DNA from: Thalassobius sp. Cn5-15
GTDB lineage: Bacteria > Pseudomonadota > Alphaproteobacteria > Rhodobacterales > Rhodobacteraceae
Direction of reading: 5' to 3'
DNA length: 64,000 nucleotides
Assembly: GCF_022347685.1 (NCBI RefSeq)
Contig: NZ_JAKRGF010000008.1
Span: 1-64,000 of the forward strand
Shown: positions 45,647-55,271 of the stretch, one piece after another
How positions within the stretch are numbered: the stretch's first letter is position 1
How the letters are laid out: every line of letters begins with the position of its first letter
Program-made: the position numbers and the translations under genes
The notes under the pieces: model-generated
What the model saw: the letters and a program-made list of their open reading frames with translations, nothing else
The model's database searches: none
What the model was told of the DNA's origin: nothing

Positions 45647-45791
45647 GAGCGAAAATGCGAAAATCCGTGAGAAAGTGCATCTGCGCCGCCCTCCGCTTCC
45701 GACGGAGAGGACCGTAGCATCAGCAGGTGCCGGAACCCAAAGCGTCAATGACAGCCGCGATCTGGTGAAGCCTTGGGCTAATTCACTGCAG

Positions 45792-45848
45792 TCGCCCAAA
45801 AATTAGGCTTTCACATCCGCGACGCTGGGTTTCGCCCAAAATTCAGGC
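45792..45848 (+). repeat. Paired 17-base near-repeats upstream of ureD
   Basis: TCGCCCAAAAATTAGGC (45792-45808) and TCGCCCAAAATTCAGGC (45832-45848) match at 15 of 17 positions and start exactly 40 bases apart, about four helical turns. Both are weak dyads (GCC...GGC). They lie about 100 bases before the expected ureD start and could be binding sites of a regulator. Confidence 0.45.
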
Positions 45849-45928
45849 AACGTTTCTTGTTCAGACGTCACTTCTTGCGCTTCATTGCCACCGATCTACG
45901 CGATCGCCTGATGCCATCTGCCAAACCT

Positions 45929-45943
45929 TAGGGGCTTCCCATC
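45929..45943 (+). promoter_or_regulatory. Ribosome site aimed at a non-standard ureD start (ATC)
   Basis: AGGGG (45930-45934) stands six bases before ATC at 45941, in frame with ureD. The frame encoded from here is conserved-looking UreD N terminus. An ATG 30 bases upstream (45911) is also in frame but is cut off by TAG at 45929-45931. No ATG, GTG or TTG occurs in frame between that stop and GTG 46058. Confidence 0.45.
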
Positions 45944-46057
45944 ACCGTTTCTGCACCGATAATCACTGCCACTGCACCGGCTACATCGGGGGCCTCTCCG
46001 CCGCGCGCGATCGGCAAGGGTATCCTTTCAGCCAAGCAACGAGAGCAAAACAGCGTT

Positions 46058-46798
46058 GTGGACCGATTGCAGACCTCCGGCTGTCTGAAGCTGCTGTTTC
46101 CACAGATTCGCGATGGTGCGCTGACCGCAGTGCAGCTGAACACTGCCGGCGGAATCACCGGTGGCGATCAGCTGGACTTTACCGCTGAGGCAGAAGCAGG
46201 CAGCCACCTGCGTCTGACCACACAGGCCGCAGAACGCATATATCGCAGCCCAGATCAAACCGCGGGCCGCGTCACCACCTATCTAAGAGCAGAGCGCGGC
46301 GCACGCCTCGACTGGTTGCCGCAAGAAACGATTCTGTTCGACCACAGCGCCTTGCACCGCTGCTTGCACGTCGATCTGACCGCTGATGCGCGGTTCTTGA
46401 TGGTTGAACCGCTTGTCTTCGGTCGCGCCGCGATGGGCGAGGTGCTGCGTCAGGTGTTGCTACGTGATCAGGTGCGGATCCGTCGCGAGGGCCATTTGAT
46501 CTATGCAGACGGCCTGCGTTTTGGTGGTGATCTGCATACACAGATGCAGCGCATGGCCATTGGTGGCGGTGCAGGTGCGATGGCCACCGCATTGCTGGTC
46601 GCGCCAGAAGCGGAATGTGAAGCACTGCAAAACAGCCTGCGTCCGATGCTGCCTGACACCGCAGGCATCAGTCGCCTCACTCCTGATGTGCTGGTGCTGC
46701 GCGCGATGGCTGAGGACAGTTTTATTCTGCGTCGTGATCTGATCCCGGCGCTGACCTTGATGAATGGCGCGGACCTGCCGCGCACCTGGATGATCTGA
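46058..46798 (+). CDS. ureD: Urease accessory protein UreD, anomalous 5' end
   Basis: UreD (UreH) scaffolds UreF and UreG during nickel loading of urease. The body is clear: [22 protein letters not shown]... with the family [32 protein letters not shown] and PRTWMI near the end. The first usable standard start, GTG 46058, has no good ribosome site and drops about 39 residues. Those residues are encoded in frame just upstream and look like a normal UreD N terminus ([20 protein letters not shown]). Full translation would need the ATC at 45941, or ATG 45911 with readthrough of an amber codon. Either the start is non-standard, the gene carries a start-codon mutation, or there is a sequence error. 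Confidence 0.85.
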   Translation: MDRLQTSGCLKLLFPQIRDGALTAVQLNTAGGITGGDQLDFTAEAEAGSHLRLTTQAAERIYRSPDQTAGRVTTYLRAERGARLDWLPQETILFDHSALHRCLHVDLTADARFLMVEPLVFGRAAMGEVLRQVLLRDQVRIRREGHLIYADGLRFGGDLHTQMQRMAIGGGAGAMATALLVAPEAECEALQNSLRPMLPDTAGISRLTPDVLVLRAMAEDSFILRRDLIPALTLMNGADLPRTWMI

Positions 46799-46805
46799 GG
46801 ACCAC

Positions 46806-47108
46806 ATGCAACTGACACCCCGTGAGAAAGACAAGCTGCTGATTGCCATGGCCGCCGAAGTGGCGCGCAAACGACTGGCGCGCGGCGTCAAACTGAACCA
46901 CCCCGAAGCGATTGCCCTGATCACCGACGCAGTGGTCGAAGGCGCCCGTGATGGACGTTCGGTCGCCGACCTTATGCAAGCGGGCGCCGAGGTGATCAGC
47001 CGTAGCGACTGCATGGAGGGCATTCCTGAGATGATCCACGAAGTGCAGGTCGAAGCGACCTTTCCCGATGGCACCAAACTGGTGACCGTCCACCAACCGA
47101 TCCGCTGA
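46806..47108 (+). CDS. ureA: Urease gamma subunit
   Basis: The smallest structural subunit of urease, 100 residues and full length: [34 protein letters not shown], and the ending [12 protein letters not shown], all standard. It forms the (UreABC)3 trimer with the beta and alpha subunits in the cytoplasm. It lies seven bases after ureD, with a GAGGA site at the end of that gene, and 16 bases before ureB. Confidence 0.97.
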   Translation: MQLTPREKDKLLIAMAAEVARKRLARGVKLNHPEAIALITDAVVEGARDGRSVADLMQAGAEVISRSDCMEGIPEMIHEVQVEATFPDGTKLVTVHQPIR

Positions 47109-47124
47109 TAGAGGAGGCCTCCCC

Positions 47125-47433
47125 ATGATCCCCGGCGAACTGCTGCCCGCTAGTGGCACCTTGGAACTGAACCCCGGCCAGCCCGTTGTCGCGCTGATGG
47201 TCGCCAACACCGGCGACCGCCCCATTCAGGTGGGCAGCCACTATCATTTTGCCGAAGCGAACCCCGGCCTCGACTTCGACCGCGCGGCGGCCCGTGGCCT
47301 GCGTCTGGACATCGCGGCTGGCACCGCGGTGCGCTTTGAACCTGGTCAGCGGCGCGAGGTGGCCTTGGTCCCGCTGGGCGGCGCGCGCAAGGTTTATGGC
47401 TTTAACCAGCAGGTGATGGGGGGGCTCGACTGA
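47125..47433 (+). CDS. ureB: Urease beta subunit
   Basis: This 102-residue structural subunit begins [18 protein letters not shown], with conserved [20 protein letters not shown], then [15 protein letters not shown] and [24 protein letters not shown] lies nine bases upstream. Unlike most urease operons, ureC does not follow directly: an unrelated small secreted protein gene intervenes. Confidence 0.97.
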   Translation: MIPGELLPASGTLELNPGQPVVALMVANTGDRPIQVGSHYHFAEANPGLDFDRAAARGLRLDIAAGTAVRFEPGQRREVALVPLGGARKVYGFNQQVMGGLD

Positions 47434-47510
47434 TCAGAACAGGGCTTGACCAGTGCCGCCACCTGCAGCGCAGTAAGGCTCTATCCTTTTCACTACCGCC
47501 GGAGTTTTAG

Positions 47511-47915
47511 ATGATCCGTTTCCTGCCTGTCCTTGCCCTCTACACTGCGATAACGCCCGCCCCTGCGGTGGCCGCCGATTGCAGCGATCCGGTGACAACG
47601 CTGGACATGCGCATTTGCGCGGCTGAAGAACTGAAGCGCGCCGACACGCAACTCAACGCAGCCTATCGAGACGCCAAGGCAGCAGCGGCTGAGGTCGACG
47701 CCTTGCATGGCGAACCCGCAGAGAGCGGCGCAGTGCATCACCTGCGCGAAGCCCAGCGCGCTTGGATCAAGCTAAGAGATACCGACTGTGTACTGGCCGG
47801 ATTTCCCTTTCGCGGCGGTACTTTGGAACCACTGGTCGTCACCAGCTGCCACACAGAGCTGACCGAAAAACGCACCGAAGATTTACGACATATCGCGCAA
47901 ACCCTGCGCCACTAA
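47511..47915 (+). CDS. LprI/DUF1311-like secreted protein
   Basis: A 134-residue exported protein has a signal peptide ([22 protein letters not shown]) and a mature domain with the LprI N-terminal (DUF1311) pattern [43 protein letters not shown] and CHTELTEKR. The four cysteines would form two disulfides. Relatives include lysozyme inhibitors. It sits between ureB and ureC on the same strand, 20 bases before ureC, with CCGGAG upstream, so it is probably transcribed with urease. A link to urea use is not evident. Confidence 0.82.
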   Translation: MIRFLPVLALYTAITPAPAVAADCSDPVTTLDMRICAAEELKRADTQLNAAYRDAKAAAAEVDALHGEPAESGAVHHLREAQRAWIKLRDTDCVLAGFPFRGGTLEPLVVTSCHTELTEKRTEDLRHIAQTLRH

Positions 47916-47935
47916 ACACTTTGAGGAGAGGCCCG

Positions 47936-49696
47936 ATGCCTGCCACCATTTCCCGCGCGGATTACGCCGCCATGTATGGCCCCACCGTGGGCGACCGTCT
48001 GCGTCTGGCGGACACCGATCTGGTCATCGAGGTGGAACGTGACCTGACCGCCGAACGCGCTGGTGCCGCAACCACGGGCGGCAGTGGCGAAAACGCAATG
48101 TATTATGGTGAAGAGGTGAAATTCGGCGGTGGAAAGGTAATCCGCGACGGTATGGGACAGGCACAGACCACCCGCGCCGCAGGGGCCGTGGACACGGTGA
48201 TCACCAATGCGCTGATTGTGGACTGGACTGGCATCTACAAAGCCGACGTCGGCCTGAAAGATGGCCGCATCCACGCCATCGGCAAGGCAGGCAACCCCGA
48301 CACCCAACCCGGTGTAGACATCATCGCCGGTCCAGGCACCGAGGTGATTGCAGGTGAAGGCAAGATCCTGACCGCTGGCGGCTTTGACAGCCACATTCAT
48401 TACATCTGTCCGCAACAGATCGAGGATGCCCTGCATTCCGGCCTGACCACAATGTTGGGTGGCGGCACTGGTCCCGCTCATGGCACGCTGGCCACCACCT
48501 GCACGCCAGGTCCGTGGCATCTGGGCCGGATGCTGCAATCAGCGGATGCCTTCCCGATGAACCTTGCCTTTGCCGGTAAGGGCAACGCCTCACTGCCTGC
48601 CGCGCTGGAGGAACAGATCAAGGCCGGCGCCTGTGCCCTGAAACTGCATGAGGATTGGGGCACCACCCCAGCCGCGATTGACAACTGCCTGTCAGTTGCT
48701 GACGCGATGGATGTGCAGGTGATGATTCACACCGACACGCTGAACGAGTCGGGGTTCGTCGAACACACGGTTGCGGCGCTGAAGGGGCGCACCATTCACG
48801 CCTTCCACACGGAAGGCGCAGGCGGCGGTCACGCGCCGGATATCATCAAAATTTGTGGCGAGGAGCATGTCCTGCCTTCCTCAACCAACCCGACGCGGCC
48901 CTTTACCGTGAACACTGTGGATGAGCATCTGGATATGCTGATGGTCTGTCACCATCTGGACAAATCCATCCCCGAAGACGTCGCCTTCGCCGAAAGTCGC
49001 ATCCGCCGTGAAACCATCGCGGCAGAGGATATTCTGCACGACATGGGCGCGTTTTCGATCATCGCCTCTGACAGTCAGGCGATGGGCCGTGTGGGTGAAG
49101 TGCTAATTCGCACGTGGCAAACGGCGGACAAGATGAAGAAACAGCGCGGTCGGCTGTCGGAAGAGACCGGCGACAACGATAACTTCCGCGTCCGGCGCTA
49201 TATCGCGAAATACACCATCAATCCGGCCATCGCCCACGGCATCAGTCACCAGATCGGATCGATTGAGGCAGGCAAACGTGCCGATCTGGTTCTGTGGAAC
49301 CCTGCGTTTTTCGGGGTAAAGCCCGAAATGGTTCTGATCGGCGGATCTATCGTCTGTGCGCAGATGGGCGATCCCAATGCGTCGATCCCAACGCCACAAC
49401 CGGTTTATTCACGGCCGATGTTCGGGGCCTTTGGCCGCGCGGTGGAAAACGCGGCCGTGACCTTTGTATCGGAAGCAGCAGCCGCCGAGGGGATCGGCGC
49501 TGAACTGGGGTTGGCGAAACAGGTAATTGCAGTGGAAAACACCCGCAACATCGGCAAGAGCCATCTGAAGCTTAACCATGCCACCCCGCATGTAGAGGTA
49601 AACCCCGAAACCTATGAGGTACGCGCGGACGGCGAGTTGCTGACCTGCGAACCGGCGGAAAGTCTGCCGATGGCGCAACGCTACTTCATGTTCTGA
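47936..49696 (+). CDS. ureC: Urease alpha (catalytic) subunit
   Basis: UreC holds the di-nickel site that hydrolyses urea to ammonia and carbamate. The start at 47936 ([20 protein letters not shown]) follows GAGGAGAG and gives 586 residues. Visible active-site parts are the nickel-ligand HIHYICPQQ, the carbamylated lysine in [12 protein letters not shown], and His-rich [15 protein letters not shown]. The flap [20 protein letters not shown] has the usual mobile-flap histidine, and the aspartate ligand lies in [16 protein letters not shown]. It ends PMAQRYFMF, as in the family. Confidence 0.98.
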   Translation: MPATISRADYAAMYGPTVGDRLRLADTDLVIEVERDLTAERAGAATTGGSGENAMYYGEEVKFGGGKVIRDGMGQAQTTRAAGAVDTVITNALIVDWTGIYKADVGLKDGRIHAIGKAGNPDTQPGVDIIAGPGTEVIAGEGKILTAGGFDSHIHYICPQQIEDALHSGLTTMLGGGTGPAHGTLATTCTPGPWHLGRMLQSADAFPMNLAFAGKGNASLPAALEEQIKAGACALKLHEDWGTTPAAIDNCLSVADAMDVQVMIHTDTLNESGFVEHTVAALKGRTIHAFHTEGAGGGHAPDIIKICGEEHVLPSSTNPTRPFTVNTVDEHLDMLMVCHHLDKSIPEDVAFAESRIRRETIAAEDILHDMGAFSIIASDSQAMGRVGEVLIRTWQTADKMKKQRGRLSEETGDNDNFRVRRYIAKYTINPAIAHGISHQIGSIEAGKRADLVLWNPAFFGVKPEMVLIGGSIVCAQMGDPNASIPTPQPVYSRPMFGAFGRAVENAAVTFVSEAAAAEGIGAELGLAKQVIAVENTRNIGKSHLKLNHATPHVEVNPETYEVRADGELLTCEPAESLPMAQRYFMF

Positions 49697-49719
49697 GGCA
49701 GCGGTCAGGGGAGGTGCGA

Positions 49720-50076
49720 TCAGTGCTGCAAGCTATCAGCAAACAGACGGTTCATCGGCCAGCCGGGACGGGACATACGACCCTCAACAGGCAGGCATTC
49801 CACATGCACGCTAAGATGATCGCGCCAGTAGCGAGGGTTTTCACGCACTTCCTGCGGCAACAGAACCGGATCAAATTCCGAATTGCGACGGGTGATCACT
49901 CGAACACGGTGATTGCGGCCATTGGGCACGGTGCCATCACTGGCATGCACTGCTGCCTCCAGCGCCGCCTCGCGTTCTTTCAAGCGGGCAATCTCGGCGC
50001 GGATTTCGGCCAGTTCGTCGGCAAGGCTGATTTTATGCATCATCTGGGTACATCCCGTTTTCATCATTTCCACCAT
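49720..50076 (-). CDS. Hypothetical coiled-coil protein opposite the urease genes
   Basis: About 118 residues, read against the urease operon between ureC and ureE. The N-terminal half is a coiled coil (SLADELAEIRAEIARLKERE followed by AALEAAV). The second half has a basic strand-like stretch (NHRVRVITRRNSEFDP) and tryptophan/proline-rich end. Several starts are possible (GTG 50085, ATG 50076, or the later MMHKIS); none has a strong ribosome site. Regular coding pattern and plausible protein composition argue it is real. I do not recognise a function. Confidence 0.65.
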   Translation of the reverse strand: MVEMMKTGCTQMMHKISLADELAEIRAEIARLKEREAALEAAVHASDGTVPNGRNHRVRVITRRNSEFDPVLLPQEVRENPRYWRDHLSVHVECLPVEGRMSRPGWPMNRLFADSLQH

Positions 50077-50195
50077 GTGCGCCACCGCTCGTCACTCCGG
50101 TCACGAACGGCGCATCTACTGGAAATCTGCAAGGGACAGGCCAACTGACTAAGCCCGCGAAAAGACTCATGAAAGAATCATCAGGATCGGCAAAA

Positions 50196-50708
50196 ATGAC
50201 ACAACAACTCCTTGCCCAAACCTATCAGCCTCATCCAGCAGGTCCCGCCACTGATAGCCTGACCCTTAACTATGAGGATCGGTTTTTGCGCCGCAAACGG
50301 CTGCGCACTGACGGCGGGCAGATGGTGTTGATAGATCTGGCGCAGGTCACGTCACTGGATCACGGCGGCACACTGGAGACGAGGGATGGCACCGTGATCG
50401 CCATTCAGGCTGCTCCCGAACCACTTTTGCAAGTGACAGGCGATGCCCTGCCGCGTCTGGCATGGCACATCGGCAACCGCCACACGCCCTGCCAGATTGA
50501 GGCAGACCGCCTATTGATCCAGCGCGACAAGGTTATTCACACCATGCTGGCCCATCTGGGGGCCGAAGTGGTGGAGGTGGTGGAACCCTTCACCCCAGAA
50601 GGCGGCGCCTATGGCCATGGGCGCACCCATTCCCATGAGCACAGCGCCAGCACCCATACGCATCCGCATGGTTCCGGCGATAACGCAGGGCATGATCATG
50701 CTCACTAA
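50196..50708 (+). CDS. ureE: Urease accessory protein UreE
   Basis: UreE is the nickel chaperone for urease assembly. About 170 residues: a peptide-binding N domain (YEDRFLRRKRLRTDGGQMVL, IDLAQVTSLDHGG) and a metal-binding C domain with WHIGNRHTPCQIEADRLLI and HTMLAHLGAEV. The tail has ten histidines (YGHGRTHSHEHSASTHTHPH and more), giving high nickel-storage capacity. ATG 50196 is preferred; ATG 50169 is in frame. It ends inside the start region of ureF. Confidence 0.93.
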   Translation: MTQQLLAQTYQPHPAGPATDSLTLNYEDRFLRRKRLRTDGGQMVLIDLAQVTSLDHGGTLETRDGTVIAIQAAPEPLLQVTGDALPRLAWHIGNRHTPCQIEADRLLIQRDKVIHTMLAHLGAEVVEVVEPFTPEGGAYGHGRTHSHEHSASTHTHPHGSGDNAGHDHAH

Positions 50709-51342
50709 CCCGCAGTTGCTGACACTAACGCAGTGGCTGTCACCCGCCTACCCCATCGGCGCGTTCAGCTACAGTCACGGTCTAGAATGGGCGGTGGAGG
50801 CTGGACAGGTGCGGGATGCAGACAGCTTTGCCGCGTGGCTGTCGGACATTTTGGAACGGGGCAGCGGACGCAATGACGTGATCCTGATGGCCGCCGCCTA
50901 TGCCGCAGCGCCGGAGGAGCTGGAAGAGGTGGATGAGATCGCCCGCGCCTTCGCCGCCAGCCGCGAACGCCTGCTGGAAACAGAATCGCAGGGCGCAGCA
51001 TTTGCCAAAATCACCGATGCGATCTGGGGCGACATGCCTACCAAACTGACCTATCCCGTTGCGCTGGGTTTCGCAGCAGCGCGCCAGGATATGCCCCTGA
51101 CGCCGGTTGCCGCGATGTATCTGCATGCCTTTGCCTCCAACCTCTGCGCGGCTGCAATGCGGCTGGTGCCACTAGGCCAGACAGATGGGAACCGCGTGCT
51201 ACACACCCTCGCCCCGCTGTGTGAACGCGTGACAAAAACCGCGCGACAGGAAACCCTCGATGATCTTGGCGGCGCCTGTGTGCTGGCAGAGATCGCATCG
51301 ATGAAACATGAAACTCAATACACAAGGCTGTTTCGCACATGA
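50698..51342 (+). CDS. ureF: Urease accessory protein UreF
   Basis: UreF joins UreD and UreG on apo-urease and gates nickel insertion. The start at 50698 ([19 protein letters not shown]) has AGGG seven bases upstream and gives 214 all-helical residues. Conserved [20 protein letters not shown] and [20 protein letters not shown] are present. It overlaps the end of ureE by 11 bases and ureG by four. Confidence 0.94.
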   Translation: MLTNPQLLTLTQWLSPAYPIGAFSYSHGLEWAVEAGQVRDADSFAAWLSDILERGSGRNDVILMAAAYAAAPEELEEVDEIARAFAASRERLLETESQGAAFAKITDAIWGDMPTKLTYPVALGFAAARQDMPLTPVAAMYLHAFASNLCAAAMRLVPLGQTDGNRVLHTLAPLCERVTKTARQETLDDLGGACVLAEIASMKHETQYTRLFRT

Positions 51343-51974
51343 CACACCTGAACGGACCCTTGCTAAACGGCCCCCTGCGCATCGGCATCGGCGGCCCTGT
51401 TGGCGCCGGCAAGACCACACTGACCGCCAATCTGTGCAAGGCACTGGGCGCGAAATATTCGATCGGTGCGATCACCAATGACATCTACACACAAGAAGAT
51501 GCCGAGGCATTGATGCGCCTACAAGTTCTGGCACAGGACCGCATCATCGGTGTGGAAACCGGCGGCTGCCCGCATACGGCGATCCGCGAAGATGCCTCAA
51601 TCAACCTCGCCGCTGTGGCAGAGATGCAAGAGCGGCATCCGGACATAGAGGTGGTGCTGATCGAATCGGGTGGTGACAACCTTTCGGCCACCTTCAGCCC
51701 CGAACTGGCGGACCTGACCATCTATGTGATCGACGTCGCCGCGGGCGAAGAGATCCCGCGCAAAGGCGGCCCCGCGATCACCAAATCGGACCTGTTGATC
51801 ATCAACAAAACCGATCTGGCCCCACACGTTGGTGCCTCGCTAGACGTAATGGAACGTGACGCCACCCGCATGCGCGCAGGCCGTCCCTTCCTGTTCGCTG
51901 CACTGCGCCATGGTCAGGGTGTGGAAGAGATCATCGCCCAGATCGAAGAAATTGGTGGGCTAGGCACCGCCTAA
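51339..51974 (+). CDS. ureG: Urease accessory GTPase UreG
   Basis: UreG hydrolyses GTP to drive nickel transfer into urease. The 211-residue SIMIBI GTPase has P-loop [29 protein letters not shown], the nickel-binding [17 protein letters not shown] (Cys-Pro-His), [17 protein letters not shown], and base-specificity motif [14 protein letters not shown]. It overlaps ureF by four bases and closes the operon. Confidence 0.97.
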   Translation: MTHLNGPLLNGPLRIGIGGPVGAGKTTLTANLCKALGAKYSIGAITNDIYTQEDAEALMRLQVLAQDRIIGVETGGCPHTAIREDASINLAAVAEMQERHPDIEVVLIESGGDNLSATFSPELADLTIYVIDVAAGEEIPRKGGPAITKSDLLIINKTDLAPHVGASLDVMERDATRMRAGRPFLFAALRHGQGVEEIIAQIEEIGGLGTA

Positions 51975-52033
51975 GCCATGCGCGCGCATTCTCTGATGGC
52001 AGAAAACACCCGCCCCGCCGCCAACAAAGCGCA

Positions 52034-52064
52034 TAAAAAGGGCCGAAGTGACCCTATCACTTCG
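52034..52064 (-). terminator. Terminator after the LysR gene
   Basis: CGAAGTGA (52044-52051) pairs with TCACTTCG (52057-52064); on the minus strand GGCCCTTTTT follows. It ends the LysR transcript and may also slow the converging urease message. Confidence 0.7.
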
Positions 52065-52120
52065 ACCAAGAGCGCTAATTGGAGCGCGAGGGGAAATCTT
52101 TGTCTCAGGATTTCGCGTGC

Positions 52121-53026
52121 TTACCAGTCAAACGGGCCCTTATCGGCAAACTCATGCACGAGGAAGTCGATGAAGGCACGCACCTTCGGCTGGGTGAAGC
52201 GGCCCGGTGGGTAAACGGCATAGACGCCCTGCGTCTCTACCGGCAGATCGGGGATGACATCTTCGACCAAACCCTGTTTCATCGCATCCGCATAAAGATA
52301 GCTGGGCAGATACGCGATGCCGAGGCCAGCCACAGCCGCGTTCAAGAGCGACTGACCGTCGTTCACACTCAACCCACCCGCCGTGCGGACCTGACGTTTC
52401 TCACCGGACGGCGCGGTCAGTTTCCAGACGTTGCCGCTGGACTGGTTGGAATAGTGCAGCAGCTTATGATCATTCAGATCATCGATTTTCTGCGGACGAC
52501 CATGTTTTTCAAAATAACCGGGCGCGGCGATCATCCGTTTCGTCGTCTCGGTCAGTTTGCGAGCACGCAGGGTGCTGTCTTCCAGCTCACCAATACGGAT
52601 CGCCATATCAAACCCTTCGGAGATCAGCTCCACATAGCGATTGTTCAGCACCATGTTGACGTTAATATCCGGGAAATCCGACAGAAACTCGCCCAAAATC
52701 GGGCTGAGGTGGTTTACACCAAAATCCGTCGCAACCGAGATCCGCAACAGACCAGACGGCGCAGATTGCATCGAGGTGACCAGCGCATCCGCTTCGCCCG
52801 CGTCATTCAGAACGCGGCGAGCACGGTCGTAATAGGCCAGACCAATCTCGGTCGGCGACACACGTCGCGTGGTACGGTTTAGCAAACGGGCACCTAGGCG
52901 ATGCTCCAAACTTGACACATGTTTGGACACGGCAGATTTGGAAATCCCCATCTTGCGGGCCGCATCGGTAAACCCTCCCTGATCCACCACGGTGGCGAAG
53001 GCTTCCATTTCGGTCAGGCGATCCAT
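52121..53026 (-). CDS. LysR-family transcriptional regulator
   Basis: This 301-residue regulator starts at ATG 53026 (MDRLTEMEAFATVVDQGGFT), supported by AAAAGGA about nine bases upstream. The N-terminal winged helix (ARKMGISKSAVSKHVSSLEHRLGARLLNRT) is followed by an effector domain with RISVATDFGVNHLSPILGEFL. The subgroup resembles the AaeR/DsdC-like regulators with YLPSYLYADAM near the end. It follows an AEC-type transporter on the same strand, 134 bases away, which is a possible target. The effector is unknown. Confidence 0.92.
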   Translation of the reverse strand: MDRLTEMEAFATVVDQGGFTDAARKMGISKSAVSKHVSSLEHRLGARLLNRTTRRVSPTEIGLAYYDRARRVLNDAGEADALVTSMQSAPSGLLRISVATDFGVNHLSPILGEFLSDFPDINVNMVLNNRYVELISEGFDMAIRIGELEDSTLRARKLTETTKRMIAAPGYFEKHGRPQKIDDLNDHKLLHYSNQSSGNVWKLTAPSGEKRQVRTAGGLSVNDGQSLLNAAVAGLGIAYLPSYLYADAMKQGLVEDVIPDLPVETQGVYAVYPPGRFTQPKVRAFIDFLVHEFADKGPFDW

Positions 53027-53160
53027 TGGCATGTCCTTTTGGTGTTGCGTTGTTTCTCTCTTGGAAACATCTATCGACACCAAATCGGGCAGGATCTGGG
53101 CAACGACCCGACAATATCAGGGTAATTGCACGGATCGTTCATGGCATGGAAACGGTGACA

Positions 53161-54075
53161 CTAACGCAGAATCGCCAATTCGATCACTGTGATCCACAAT
53201 GGCAACGTTATCGCAGATAGCAGTGTCGTCTGCGCCACCAATGTCGCTGGCCACTGACGATCCGCGCCAAATCCCGCCGCCAGCACATGTGCAGCCGATG
53301 CAGTCGGCATCGCCGCGAACAGCACTAATGTCGCCGCAACCGCAGGACTGAGAGACAGCGCATAGGTCAGCCCCAGCGCAAACACCGGCAATGCCAGCAG
53401 TTTGGTTCCCACGATGATGCCGCTGAACTGATCCAACCGTGCCAAGGCGCCCCAGTTCATTGTTGCTCCAACAGAAACCAGCGCCAACGGGATCGCCGCG
53501 CGGGCCAACAATTCCAAAGGCGCCCGCAACAGCACGGGCAGGGACACACCACAAACACCAACAATAACACCCGCCAGTGCCGCCAACAGAAACGGATTGC
53601 GCGCCACACGCCACACAGTCTGCCACAAGGATCCCGCATCGCGCGACAACGCCGTCACCGCAAAGACATTGGCCAAAGGGATCGCCAGCCCCACCGCCAC
53701 AGCCAATGCTCCGAGCGGCGGTTCACTGAGAGTTTCGACCGCCACAAAGGCCAGCGCGGTGTTGAACCGCCACGCCACCTGCCAGCAACCGGCAAAATCC
53801 AGAAACCGCGTCGGCCCATACCGCCGCGCCAAATAGCCCAGCGCCAATCCCAGCGTCATTACCGACCAAACCAGCGGACCAATGGTAACAATATCACCGA
53901 AACCAATGGGTCGTGACGCCGCCGCCACAAAAATCAGCGCCGGAAACAGCACCTCAAAGTTCAGCCGATCCAATCCCTGCCACGCCGCCTGCGTCAACCG
54001 GTTGCGGATCACACCCCCCAAAGCGACCAGCAGAAAACTGGGCACCAGTCCCGATAGGATTGTTAGAAAGACCAT
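53161..54075 (-). CDS. AEC-family (auxin efflux carrier-like) transporter
   Basis: About 304 residues with ten hydrophobic helices. It opens MVFLTILSGLVPSFLLVALGG, with the broken-helix NPFLLAALAGVIVGVCG and PLALVSVGATMNWGALARLDQ segments typical of the AEC family, which export or import organic anions such as malate. ATG 54075 has GGGG five bases upstream; an earlier ATG at 54096 adds seven residues. It is followed by a LysR gene. Substrate unknown. Confidence 0.87.
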   Translation of the reverse strand: MVFLTILSGLVPSFLLVALGGVIRNRLTQAAWQGLDRLNFEVLFPALIFVAAASRPIGFGDIVTIGPLVWSVMTLGLALGYLARRYGPTRFLDFAGCWQVAWRFNTALAFVAVETLSEPPLGALAVAVGLAIPLANVFAVTALSRDAGSLWQTVWRVARNPFLLAALAGVIVGVCGVSLPVLLRAPLELLARAAIPLALVSVGATMNWGALARLDQFSGIIVGTKLLALPVFALGLTYALSLSPAVAATLVLFAAMPTASAAHVLAAGFGADRQWPATLVAQTTLLSAITLPLWITVIELAILR

Positions 54076-54111
54076 ATTCGCCCCACACATCGCCACTCAA
54101 AAGACCACCAA

Positions 54112-54813
54112 TCAATCACTATCGCGCCCTTCAGCTTCTGCAATATGGAAATGCTGTTCAAACAACTGCATCCCACGGCTATTGAAACGTACAACGCGGC
54201 TGTCCGGCAAACGCTCCGCCCAGCCGTGGTCCAGAAAATGTTGCAACAGGGCACGCCCCAAACGCCCTGCGAGATGCGACTGTCGCATGCTCCAATCCAG
54301 GCATTCACGACACATAGGCGCGCGGCTGTTGGGCAGGTTTTCCAGATCCACGCCTACTTCACGCAAAAACCTCTTACCATACGAGGTGAGGGCCAAATCC
54401 GACCCCGTCAAAACACCGTTTGCCCGCAGGCTGCGATACATCTGTACACCCATTTCCCCTGCCAGATGGTCATAACACACGCGCGCACGGCGCATCTCTG
54501 CATCTTTTGGGCCGATGCGACTGCGCGGGTGCCCTTTTCCTGCGGCCAGCCCCATCAGTGCCTCCAGCACGGCGGCCACATCGTGCCCCGCCAAGGTGAA
54601 ATATTTATGCCGGCCCGATTTGCGCGGCTGTACCAAGCCGCCCTGCTCCAGCTTCGCCAGATGAGCAGAAGCCGTCTGCGCCAACACACCTGCCTCCTGC
54701 GCAAGTTCAGTCGCCGTCAGCGCTTTGCCACTCATCAAAGCGGCCAACATATTCGCGCGGGCGGGATCACCGATCAGAGCCGCGACAAAGGCGATATCTG
54801 GTCCATCTTTCAT
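54112..54813 (-). CDS. ArsR-type winged-helix regulator with C-terminal extension
   Basis: This 233-residue protein starts at ATG 54813 with GGGAG six bases upstream. Residues about 1-90 are an ArsR-like winged helix (PDIAFVAALIGDPARANMLAAL, LTATELAQEAGVLAQTASAHLAKL, GRHKYFTLAG). The remaining half is an added domain with CYDHLAGEMGVQMYRSL, GVLTGSDLALTSYGKRFL and the cysteine pair RAPMCRECLDWS. Extended ArsR proteins of this kind bind small ligands or redox signals. It is divergent from the NIPSNAP-like gene, 105 bases apart, the likely target. Confidence 0.87.
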   Translation of the reverse strand: MKDGPDIAFVAALIGDPARANMLAALMSGKALTATELAQEAGVLAQTASAHLAKLEQGGLVQPRKSGRHKYFTLAGHDVAAVLEALMGLAAGKGHPRSRIGPKDAEMRRARVCYDHLAGEMGVQMYRSLRANGVLTGSDLALTSYGKRFLREVGVDLENLPNSRAPMCRECLDWSMRQSHLAGRLGRALLQHFLDHGWAERLPDSRVVRFNSRGMQLFEQHFHIAEAEGRDSD

Positions 54814-54918
54814 CCACTGCTCCCAAAAGAATGCGCTGCACACTTCGATATTGAGCGAAGCATTAACGGCAATCAAGGAACTAGAAGATGACTATCACAG
54901 CACGACAAGAGGCATCAC

Positions 54919-55233
54919 ATGCTAACCTGCATCATCCGTTATCAAATCGACTCCGCCAAGAAAGCCCAGTTTGAAGAATACGCGCGTAACTGGGGGCAAG
55001 CGATCCCACGCTGCGGCGCCGATTTAGTCGGCTACTATGCGCCGCACGAAGGCTCATCAACGCTTGCCTATGGGATCTACAACATCGAATCTCTCGCTGC
55101 TTATGAAGCTTATCGCACGCGACTGGCGGCGGATCCGTTGGGCCAAGAAAACTATGACTTTGCTCAGCAGGAACGATTTATACTGCGCGAAGATCGCACG
55201 TTCCTACGCCTCGCCTCCGCCCCGCACGGTTAA
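54919..55233 (+). CDS. NIPSNAP-family protein
   Basis: A 104-residue ferredoxin-like alpha-beta barrel protein: MLTCIIRYQIDSAKKAQFEEYARNW in the N-terminal half, AYGIYNIESLAAYEAYRTRL, and the ending ERFILREDRTFLRL, all typical of NIPSNAP. AGGCATC precedes the ATG. It is divergent from the extended ArsR-type gene and 38 bases before a second alpha-beta barrel gene. No enzymatic role can be assigned. Confidence 0.82.
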   Translation: MLTCIIRYQIDSAKKAQFEEYARNWGQAIPRCGADLVGYYAPHEGSSTLAYGIYNIESLAAYEAYRTRLAADPLGQENYDFAQQERFILREDRTFLRLASAPHG

Positions 55234-55271
55234 TCCAGACACCTAAACGCTGCCCAGCAGAAAGCCTGAAC

